Shown: in pieces, positions 39,344 to 44,698 of the stretch
Numbering within the stretch: position 1 is the stretch's first letter
Layout: the number at the start of each line of letters is the position of its first letter
Source of the DNA: a virus
Length of the DNA stretch: 44,698 nt
Strand: one strand, 5' to 3'
Virus record (IMG/VR): IMGVR_UViG_3300050821_004793
Location: 1 to 44,698 of that record
Made by a program: the position numbers and the translations under genes
The notes under the pieces: model-generated
Databases searched by the model: none
Seen by the model: the letters and a program-made list of their open reading frames with translations, nothing else
What the model was told of the DNA's origin: nothing

Positions 39344-39372
39344 GTTAACCACAGTTGGTTAACCTAGGTCAA
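39344..39372 (-). promoter_or_regulatory. Candidate late promoter with GTTAAC operators
   Basis: On the minus strand TTGACC (39372-39367) is followed after 17 bases by GTTAAC (39349-39344), or after 19 by TAACAT. GTTAAC palindromes at 39344 and 39358 overlap these elements. A start here would give a leaderless or nearly leaderless terS transcript. The -10 match is weak, so a phage activator may be needed. Confidence 0.35.
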
Positions 39373-39443
39373 GTAGTCGACCACAGTAGGAGAAGATTGC
39401 GTTCTTAGGGGGACGAGACGCGATTTGCCAAGCGCAACAATCG

Positions 39444-39738
39444 TTGTCACGCGGCGATGTCTGGAATAAGCCCAAAGCATCGACCTATTGCAAGTTCGGC
39501 GGCGCGATGTATCTCGATGACGAAGATCACGTTCAATGGTCGGGCCTGCACGAGTATATGGACGATGCGCAGGTAATCGCATGGTCTGAACAATTCGGCT
39601 CAGCCAATCACCCCCGACGCGGTTAAAATCGCCGAGGACTGGATCCGCGCTAAGCAAACCTATCGCATTGCGCGTGATAAGGGCTTATCCATCGCCGACG
39701 CCGTGAGAGCGGTCGCACTTGAGGCAGCAAAGCGCTAG
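39444..39738 (+). CDS. Small gene interrupted by a +1 frameshift
   Basis: The first frame (39444-39626) encodes NKPKASTYCKFGGAMYLDDE and HEYMDDAQVIAWSEQFG, then runs off at CCC CGA. Skipping one C at 39615 joins it to a second frame that encodes DAVKIAEDWIRAKQTYRIAR and a helical end (SIADAVRAVALEAAKR), stopping at 39738. The second frame has no ATG, GTG or TTG start, so it is unlikely to be an independent gene. Either this is a programmed +1 site (CCC followed by the slow CGA codon), a mutation, or a consensus error in a C5 run. The start is uncertain (TTG 39444, ATG 39507). Function unknown. Confidence 0.5.
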
Positions 39739-39756
39739 GAGAGCGTTGGGGCTCTC
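39739..39756 (+). terminator. Stem-loop after the rightward frameshifted gene
   Basis: GAGAGC-gttggg-GCTCTC begins immediately after the TAG at 39736-39738. A six-pair stem with a six-base loop; no U-run. It may end the short rightward transcript and the long leftward operon, which converge here. Confidence 0.45.
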
Positions 39757-39834
39757 ACCTTGGCCGCGCAAGTCTCAACGCCGGGTACTGGCTTAATTTG
39801 GGCTTGAGTGTCTGAATTTGGAATGTCGAGTGGC

Positions 39835-40164
39835 TTAATTTGCTTTGAGACGTGGGTCGTCGGACGCGATGCACTGTGCCAATAGGGGCGCCGTGAATTT
39901 GAGAGATTTAAATTGATCTGGCGGCTTTGACGGATCAAGATGGCTCATCGCCAACATGTGCTTCGCAGACTCGATATCCATCATTCGTCGCCCATCGCAC
40001 TTCTGCACAGAATCGAAACTGCCAAAGTTCGACCATTCACTGAAGGGCAATGACGAGGCAATCGTATAGCCTGCTTGCCCGTTGGTGAGCGTCCCGAGCC
40101 TTATTGGCGGCATCATCAGATACCAGCCCACAAGCGCGAGCGCAGCGGCGTGGCGGGGCTTCAT
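39835..40164 (-). CDS. Exported hypothetical protein (109 aa)
   Basis: The N terminus MKPRHAAALALVGWYLMMPP is a signal or anchor. The mature part has FGSFDSVQKCD and ends LLAQCIASDDPRLKAN. Two Cys may form a disulfide. Similar 'GWYLMxPP ... CxASDDPRL' proteins occur in bacterial chromosomes, so this looks host-derived. ATGA-coupled to the gene upstream. The last gene of the leftward operon. Confidence 0.6.
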   Translation of the reverse strand: MKPRHAAALALVGWYLMMPPIRLGTLTNGQAGYTIASSLPFSEWSNFGSFDSVQKCDGRRMMDIESAKHMLAMSHLDPSKPPDQFKSLKFTAPLLAQCIASDDPRLKAN

Positions 40165-40352
40165 TCTTTGACTTTGTAGAGTTTATCAACGGTACGCAAA
40201 AACACTCGCGCCCATAAATCATGCTCATCGCGGGTCCATTCGCCACTTGGCGGCAGATCCTCGATCAGAGCGGCAATCAAAGGATTGATTTCGCCCGTCT
40301 GAGAAAGTCTCAACGCCGGCCGGGAGACGCGGATCTCTCCCGGCCACCTCAC
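40161..40352 (-). CDS. Small hypothetical protein (63 aa)
   Basis: GTG in a GTGA overlap at 40349-40352. NPLIAALIEDLPPSGEWTRD followed by EHDLWARVFLRTVDKLYKV resembles small conserved bacterial proteins of unknown function (a 'LIxxLPxxGxW ... R/W...F...DxLY' pattern). It may act in regulation; no DNA-binding motif is visible. Confidence 0.6.
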   Translation of the reverse strand: MRWPGEIRVSRPALRLSQTGEINPLIAALIEDLPPSGEWTRDEHDLWARVFLRTVDKLYKVKE

Positions 40353-40609
40353 CTCGACGGGACGCACAGCATGAATCCCCGGACGTCGACGGCAGAAGTG
40401 TCGTGTTCTGCACGCGCAAACTCTTCCGTCAGGAGCTGGCCGGCCTTGTTGCAGCTCTCCAAGGTGGCGAAAGGACCGATCTGGCTCAGCGAGAGATTTA
40501 CCTTATCGGGATTCTCATTGACCAGGTAATAGCTCTTCGCGGGCGTGAAAATGCTTATGGCCAGAATGAGCGCCAGCGCCAAGATAGCGAACCACATTGA
40601 CTTCGACAT
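40349..40609 (-). CDS. Membrane-anchored hypothetical protein (86 aa)
   Basis: SKSMWFAILALALILAISIF is an uncleaved anchor or signal. The outer part has IGPFATLESCNKAGQLLTEE and a C-terminal GFMLCVPSR. The GPFATLESC segment parallels GSFDSVQKC in the gene at 39835, suggesting the two exported proteins share a fold. Start ATG at 40609 chosen; upstream in-frame starts exist. Confidence 0.55.
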   Translation of the reverse strand: MSKSMWFAILALALILAISIFTPAKSYYLVNENPDKVNLSLSQIGPFATLESCNKAGQLLTEEFARAEHDTSAVDVRGFMLCVPSR

Positions 40610-40628
40610 ACAGACACTCTTGCCATAA

Positions 40629-42479
40629 CTAATCCTTATATCCAAACCGTCCCGAGTTGCGGTCGTCGTCGGGATTCATATTTATGGCAGTGTCGTTGAC
40701 TGCCATATTTCCAGATTCTCCCAAGTCATTAGCGCCGCTAATAATCTTCGAGTAGACGAAAGGCCGCCTTTTCTTTCCATCGCCCCGCCTTCCGACCAGT
40801 CCTTGCTTGTACAAAAGAGACAGACATTTCGAGGCAATTTGGTATGAGATATCGAGCGCCTGAGCCATATCGGTTGCGGTGTATTCCGAGCCGTCTTCGC
40901 CGTCGAGAATGTCCATAACTCGCTCGGCATAAACCTCTGCCAACATGTAGTTTTTGAAGGCGCCGCCGAGGACGACTGAGCCATCCTCGTTCCTTAGCAA
41001 GCGCGATTCGACGAGAGCTTGGCCACGCGGGTCTCGGACACCCGTACTTGAAATAGAGTGAACGCCAGGGCCGAATCGGCGCACCAAGATGATCGGGCTG
41101 ACCCTAGCTGCCAAGCCTTGCGAGCCGAGCGCCGCAACGGTCGCATCACCGATTTGCGCGTTCTTTGGCGCGTGGTGAATCGGCAGCATGTGCGCCCCCG
41201 ACAGACTCGCAACGTTCTGAATCTTCCCAAGCGCTGCCCGAGTGCCCGCATAACTCATCTCATCCGCAATCCGCACGAAATCGAAAAGCATATCGAGCAC
41301 AACAAAAATCACCCTGTAGCGCCGGATCTCGTCAGCGAGACGCCCAAGAAATTTGTCCGGGTCATCCACGTTTGTTGCTGGAAAGAAACGCAGGGGGTCG
41401 TCTTTCCGCCAGCCGAGCCGAATCAGCTCTTGCCTAGCGGCCATCGTCTCGTCCTCGCTCGCGATGTAGAAAACCGGCCCTTGCGTCACTTCGCGCCCGA
41501 GCACTGGCCAGCCCTTCGCGACGCAGACCGCCATCCAACGCGCCAGCGTCGATTTGCCGGCGTGCTTACCGCCCGTGATAAGGCTGACCGCGTGTGAATA
41601 ACAGAGCTTGTCGATAACCGGCGTGCGCTTTAGGTATTCGTCGTTGGCGAGAACCGCATCATCAAATCCTTCCCAACCTATGTCTTGTATCGTCGCGACT
41701 TCAGATGTTCGCGAAGCGATCGACTGCAATTCCCCAATCAACGCATCCGCGGTCACACCGTTGTATGCGAGCGAGACCAGCTCCGCTGCCCGCTCTGCGA
41801 CTTGGCGCTTGATGCTCATGTCGCGCACGATCGCCGCGTAGTGCTCGATGTTGCTCGAGCCGGGCACGAACACGAGAATCTCGGCAAGATATTGAGGACT
41901 GACAAATCCCCACTTTCCTGCTCGCTCCAACACCGCGCGCATCGTCACGATGTCGATCGGTTTGGCGCTCGACCGCAGAGTCAACATCGCCTTGTAAATC
42001 TCGCGGTGAACCTCCCGATAGAACATCTCGACGGTGAGCCAAGGAATGCGCCCGATCGCCTCATCCTCAAGAAAGATCGCGCCTAAGACGGCCTTTTCAG
42101 CATCTTCGCTGTTTGGCGGCATGCGGCGCAGAAAGTCATCGTTAGCTACTTGCGCGTTACCGTTGCGTCCGGCAGAATAAGAATCGTCAGGCTCGTCTTT
42201 GGCGCGCTGCCCCCCATCGCGCCCCGCATGCCCAGCCCCGTCCTGACCAGGCGGGGCTTTTTCTTGTCGGACTTCCTGTTTTGCTCCCTCATCCTGAGGG
42301 GAAGAAATAGGAAGCCCTCTCTCAATCGCATCCAGCACGGGTTGCAGCGCCTCTGGCGGGCACTTCCGGCAGTACGCATACGCATGCCAGCCGTCCGCCC
42401 GCAGCGTCGCGTTGACCCGCTCCCCGTGCGTGCAGAGGAACTGCCAAGCCCCTGAAGTGGTGCGATGGACGTCAGTCAT
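40629..42479 (-). CDS. Replicative helicase: DnaB N-terminal domain joined to a RepA-like RecA ATPase
   Basis: 616 residues. The N terminus has a small Cys set (FLCTHGE and YCRKC, residues 14-40). After a polar linker comes a DnaB-N domain (about 119-240; MPPNSEDAEKAVLGAIFLED and SSNIEHYAAIVRDMSIKRQV). The motor has Walker A GGKHAGKST (303-311), FYIASEDE (337-344) and Walker B VIFVVLDML with Asp396, closer to RepA/AAA_25 helicases than to DnaB. A winged-helix segment follows near 530-590 (YTATDMAQALDISYQIASKC). It would unwind the phage origin. ATG at 42479 follows GAGGG; starts farther upstream are possible. Confidence 0.85.
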   Translation of the reverse strand: MTDVHRTTSGAWQFLCTHGERVNATLRADGWHAYAYCRKCPPEALQPVLDAIERGLPISSPQDEGAKQEVRQEKAPPGQDGAGHAGRDGGQRAKDEPDDSYSAGRNGNAQVANDDFLRRMPPNSEDAEKAVLGAIFLEDEAIGRIPWLTVEMFYREVHREIYKAMLTLRSSAKPIDIVTMRAVLERAGKWGFVSPQYLAEILVFVPGSSNIEHYAAIVRDMSIKRQVAERAAELVSLAYNGVTADALIGELQSIASRTSEVATIQDIGWEGFDDAVLANDEYLKRTPVIDKLCYSHAVSLITGGKHAGKSTLARWMAVCVAKGWPVLGREVTQGPVFYIASEDETMAARQELIRLGWRKDDPLRFFPATNVDDPDKFLGRLADEIRRYRVIFVVLDMLFDFVRIADEMSYAGTRAALGKIQNVASLSGAHMLPIHHAPKNAQIGDATVAALGSQGLAARVSPIILVRRFGPGVHSISSTGVRDPRGQALVESRLLRNEDGSVVLGGAFKNYMLAEVYAERVMDILDGEDGSEYTATDMAQALDISYQIASKCLSLLYKQGLVGRRGDGKKRRPFVYSKIISGANDLGESGNMAVNDTAINMNPDDDRNSGRFGYKD

Positions 42480-42567
42480 CCCTGCGCCCTCGAATGGATA
42501 ATCGCGGGTCGCACCCAGCGCCGTTGAAAGCCGCGCCATTGAGGTCCGGGCGCATACTTGGGCGCAT
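42472..42567 (-). CDS. Possible leader peptide before the helicase (31 aa)
   Basis: ATG at 42567 has a strong GGAGGGG upstream. The frame starts MRPSMRPDLNGAAFNGAGCD, is basic, and its TGA overlaps the helicase ATG by eight bases. It may couple translation to the helicase rather than encode a functional protein. Confidence 0.35.
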   Translation of the reverse strand: MRPSMRPDLNGAAFNGAGCDPRLSIRGRRDD

Positions 42568-42598
42568 AAGTCCCCTCCGGGGTTAACGATTGACACAG

Positions 42599-42638
42599 GC
42601 AATATCGGCAGGCAGGCGGGAGCCGGCAGGGATATTGC
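42599..42638. repeat. Inverted repeat upstream of the helicase gene
   Basis: GCAATATC (42599-42606) and GATATTGC (42631-42638) form a perfect 8-bp inverted repeat around a GGCAGGCAGGC-rich, 24-base centre. It lies in an intergenic gap with a GTTAAC palindrome (42582-42587) just downstream. Candidate operator or replication element. Confidence 0.45.
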
Positions 42639-42651
42639 GCGGGTGAGAGTT

Positions 42652-42969
42652 CTACAAAGTGTCGAGAAAATCCGCGATCTTCTCGCGCGTCATCCGGTGA
42701 ATGTCGTTCAGGTGCGGGAGGACGTTGTCATAAGAACCTTCCCGGCAAACCGGGCAGCCGCCAATCTCTTTCAATATCGGATGCCGAGGAAAAGAGCCGC
42801 CGCCCAACCTTGCCGCATAGAGCGCGCAAGCCGAGTCCCGTCCTTCGGTGAATGAGCCGAAGCACTGCACCGGGCGCAGCTTGCAGCCCTTCCGGATCGC
42901 CTCAGCCAACTTCGACCATTTGCCGGTTTTGGCCGGTGCGCTAACCAGTTCTTTCGATGGTAGATACAT
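42652..42969 (-). CDS. Zinc-finger-like hypothetical protein (105 aa)
   Basis: CPVCREGSYDNVLPHLNDIH near the C terminus gives Cys-x2-Cys and two His in C2H2-like spacing, followed by a helix. The N-terminal part has Lys-rich helices and CFGSFTEG. It starts four bases after the metallopeptidase stop. A DNA-binding role near the helicase is plausible. Confidence 0.6.
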   Translation of the reverse strand: MYLPSKELVSAPAKTGKWSKLAEAIRKGCKLRPVQCFGSFTEGRDSACALYAARLGGGSFPRHPILKEIGGCPVCREGSYDNVLPHLNDIHRMTREKIADFLDTL

Positions 42970-42972
42970 CGC

Positions 42973-43617
42973 TTAGGCCTCCTCGGGTTTGTGGTAGAGA
43001 ACTTCGCCAGTAGCCGTGTCGGTCAGCGTCACGCCTGTTTTGTCCTTTCGCATCGCCTTGTCGAAGTTCGAGCCGGGGCCAGATCTTTTCTTGATGGCGT
43101 CGTTGAACGTCTCGGGCAAATCCTTGAACAAACTCAGCTGCCGGAAATGATCCGCCGCATCGTAAAACGCGATGTAATCCGGCGCGAATTCTTTGTAGCG
43201 CTCGACGATGGAGTCAAAGCCCCACACCATCCAATCGTGCTCTTTCAGCTTGAGCTTGGGTCTGCCGAGATCGTCCGGCTCGCCCTCATCCTTGAGCATC
43301 ACATGGGTGAGTTCGTGATCCAGAATCGCGGCTCGAGTCTCCGGCTTGGCGACCTCCCACTGATAGCGGTCGATGACGATCTTCACGTCGGCAACGCCGC
43401 GGGCCCGGTCCTCCAGCGACGTAATCTTGACCTTCGCTGAAGCCGCTACGCCGTGCAGCTTGACCGCTGGCAATGAGTTGCCCTCCTTGTCCTCTTTGGC
43501 GGCGAATACCAGATCGAAGGTGACTTCCGCCTCCTTAATCGGTGAGTGGTATTTGCCGATTAGCTGCTGCAAGAGTTGATTCGTCGCGCCGTCGCATTTC
43601 TCGTAAGTCGTCGTCAT
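42973..43617 (-). CDS. Putative phage metallopeptidase
   Basis: 214 residues. ILDHELTHVMLKDEG (98-112) has an HExxH zinc signature, with a third ligand in KLKLKEHDW (His127). This resembles the putative phage metallopeptidase family, whose substrates are unknown; regulation or counter-defence are possibilities. It is coupled by ATGA to the upstream LAGLIDADG-like gene. Confidence 0.78.
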   Translation of the reverse strand: MTTTYEKCDGATNQLLQQLIGKYHSPIKEAEVTFDLVFAAKEDKEGNSLPAVKLHGVAASAKVKITSLEDRARGVADVKIVIDRYQWEVAKPETRAAILDHELTHVMLKDEGEPDDLGRPKLKLKEHDWMVWGFDSIVERYKEFAPDYIAFYDAADHFRQLSLFKDLPETFNDAIKKRSGPGSNFDKAMRKDKTGVTLTDTATGEVLYHKPEEA

Positions 43618-44069
43618 TTTCCCCTCCTGAATTCGTCCGCCTTCGGACAGATGGGGTTGCCGCGCTTGTTCATCACTTTCATGGCGTCATAGAAGCTCCA
43701 TTGGCGCTGAATATAGGTTGCTGTGCGATTGATGGTTTGGTCTCTAGTTTTTTGCGCTTGAAACATCAGACCCCATTGTGCGCGGGTCCACATTCGTTCT
43801 CCCAGATATGGAAGAACTGCGACAAGAAACACTTCGGCCTTACGCGCGGCTACGTTCCAGACCCAAGCTGGCTTTTGGTCGGGACGTAAACCCGTCGCGG
43901 GTTTCATATATCCAGGCCACCACTCGTTAAATTGTTCGACGAGTTCCCGTTCCGTATTCACCATCGAACATACCAAATACGCCTGATTTCGCTTTGTCGG
44001 CTTGGCGATACGCACTGTCCCTTCTCCAGTGAATAGACCGCCAGCCCAAGCCAAAGACACATCCCTCAT
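43614..44069 (-). CDS. LAGLIDADG-type homing endonuclease-like protein
   Basis: 151 residues from the ATGA-coupled ATG at 44069. LAWAGGLFTGEGTVRI matches the single LAGLIDADG helix and following strand (LAGLFDGEGx), with one acidic residue for metal binding. A second motif is not seen, so it would act as a dimer. Not inside an intron or intein; a free-standing homing enzyme or a co-opted DNA-binding protein. Confidence 0.72.
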   Translation of the reverse strand: MRDVSLAWAGGLFTGEGTVRIAKPTKRNQAYLVCSMVNTERELVEQFNEWWPGYMKPATGLRPDQKPAWVWNVAARKAEVFLVAVLPYLGERMWTRAQWGLMFQAQKTRDQTINRTATYIQRQWSFYDAMKVMNKRGNPICPKADEFRRGK

Positions 44070-44278
44070 TGTCGTGGTTTCCTGAACTGTTCTGGACATG
44101 AACACGTTGCATGGTGTGGCACGTAGGTTCGCCGATGCGCAACCACGGGCGATCCGGTGTCGCTCTCGCCGACCTGAACCATGCGCATCTCACTTACCGG
44201 GTTGAGCGGAATCCGCGCGTTGTTCTTTTCCGTGACCGCCCAGATGATTTCCGCTCCGCACCCGCGACAATTAGCCAT
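44066..44278 (-). CDS. Zinc-ribbon hypothetical protein (70 aa)
   Basis: CRGCGAEIIWAVTEKNNARI and PLNP near the N terminus, and ATCSCPEQFRKPR at the end, give four Cys for one zinc site. The 'CxxCGAxIxWAxT ... P' start is common in small phage zinc proteins. GGAGGAATGAGGCGG precedes the ATG at 44278. Confidence 0.68.
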   Translation of the reverse strand: MANCRGCGAEIIWAVTEKNNARIPLNPVSEMRMVQVGESDTGSPVVAHRRTYVPHHATCSCPEQFRKPRQ

Positions 44279-44283
44279 CCGCC

Positions 44284-44526
44284 TCATTCCTCCGTAACTT
44301 CCCCGTCCGCCTCTTGCGCTTCCTCCGGATCCGAAAGGCCCAAGTACCAAGGCACGGGATAATCTTTGAGAGATAATCCAGTTGCGTCTGGCCAGAGCTT
44401 TTTCACGGCAACAGCGAGCAGAGCCCGCCGATCCTCGGACGCGACCTGTCGGATTCCCTGCCCGGCGCCTCGCGCACCTTCACACGCCTGTTCGATCACG
44501 ATGTTTAACGCCTGTCGTTTAGTCAC
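44284..44526 (-). CDS. Hypothetical protein (80 aa)
   Basis: GTG in a GTGA overlap with the HTH stop. Helical, with TKRQALNIVIEQACEGARGA and a basic VAVKKLWPD, then an acidic tail. No recognised motif; a longer upstream start would overlap the HTH gene and was rejected. Confidence 0.6.
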   Translation of the reverse strand: MTKRQALNIVIEQACEGARGAGQGIRQVASEDRRALLAVAVKKLWPDATGLSLKDYPVPWYLGLSDPEEAQEADGEVTEE

Positions 44527-44698
44527 TTGCGCCGCTGCTCCTTGGCCTTCATCCAGGCGTCGATCGACTCCCGCTTGAAGCGCCACGAAAATCCGCCGAG
44601 CTGGAACCCCGGTAATTCGCCGCGCCGCACCATGCGATAGATGGTGGTCTCGCTGGCCCGCAGATAGGTCGCCAGGTCTTTGACGGTCATGATCGCGC
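44523..44698 (-). CDS. Excisionase-family HTH protein (C-terminal part plus repeated N-terminal part)
   Basis: This is the same gene as at 1-104, entered from the other end of the window. An internal in-frame ATG at 44690 gives 55 residues (MTVKDLATYLRASETTIYRM ... KEQRRK). The full 60-residue start lies beyond the window edge at circle position 104. It is followed by the 80-residue gene through a GTGA overlap. Confidence 0.85.
   Translation of the reverse strand, partial: AIMTVKDLATYLRASETTIYRMVRRGELPGFQLGGFSWRFKRESIDAWMKAKEQRRK
44602..44698. repeat. Terminal redundancy, right copy
   Basis: Exact copy of 1-97. Removing one copy closes a 44,601-bp circle with an unbroken HTH gene across the join. 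Confidence 0.95.

Noticed and set aside
39735-39938. 67-codon leftward frame downstream of the exported-protein gene
   Set aside because: It overlaps the 3' end of 39835-40164 and the stem-loop, and shows no coupling or ribosome binding site.
43614-44069. Intron or intein housing the LAGLIDADG protein
   Set aside because: Neighbouring genes are intact and coupled by overlaps, with no split gene on either side.
4451-44698. T7-like RNA polymerase or DNA polymerase expected from the T7-like particle genes
   Set aside because: No frame shows polymerase motifs. Replication appears to depend on host polymerases with the phage helicase.
1-44698. CRISPR array
   Set aside because: No regularly spaced direct repeats with unique spacers were seen; repeated tracts are coding collagen or Thr/Pro linkers.

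Overview
The window is the complete genome of a temperate, T7-like-bodied podovirus cut open at an arbitrary point. The first 97 bases (1-97) are repeated exactly as the last 97 (44602-44698), and a helix-turn-helix gene reads open across the junction, so the molecule is a circle of 44,601 bp. The sequence is GC-rich. Genes are packed with ATGA/GTGA stop-start overlaps and frequent AGGAG-type ribosome binding sites. The host is a bacterium, probably Gram-negative (a lipobox protein and several Sec signal peptides are encoded). Its tRNA-Lys(CTT) gene appears to be the integration target. I cannot name the genus.

Layout. (1) 4168 down to 1345, leftward: an XRE-like regulator, tyrosine integrase, two Cys-rich microproteins, two small unknowns, an excisionase-like HTH and a nucleoside deoxyribosyltransferase-like protein. 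(2) 1080-1336: attP, with a 3' tRNA-Lys fragment between two pairs of arm-like repeats. (3) 1095 leftward across the origin to 39835: a C5 cytosine methyltransferase, a second HTH, a LAGLIDADG-type protein, a metallopeptidase, a zinc-finger protein, a DnaB-N/RepA-like helicase and three small accessory genes. (4) 4169-4331: divergent control region. (5) 4332-9902, rightward: a putative Cro-like gene, small unknowns, RecT, a PD-(D/E)XK exonuclease, a coiled-coil protein and RusA. (6) 39336 down to 9899, leftward: the late region.

Late region order: small terminase, portal, Bbp19-like protein, scaffold, major capsid (behind a hairpin-rich leader), decoration candidates, a collagen-like fibre, gp11-like gatekeeper, gp12-like nozzle split into two genes, gp13/14/15/16-like ejection proteins, large terminase, a fibre-adaptor-like protein, four proteins with signal peptides or a membrane anchor, small membrane and zinc proteins, then holin, a double-psi beta-barrel protein, a lipoprotein and a zincin-like protein as the lysis and cell-wall module.

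How it works together. Integrase and an HTH excisionase act at attP. The regulators decide between the leftward lysogeny/replication operon and the rightward recombination operon. RecT with the exonuclease forms a single-strand-annealing pair, and RusA resolves junctions before packaging. The helicase drives replication. Late genes build a short-tailed particle whose ejection proteins include a wall-cutting 1458-residue gp16-like protein.

Most notable points: a nozzle protein split exactly where a beta-propeller is inserted, a run of exported fibre-like proteins, the attP architecture, clustered GTTAAC palindromes around terS, and a likely +1-frameshifted gene at 39444-39738. No gene-free stretch exceeds about 300 bases.
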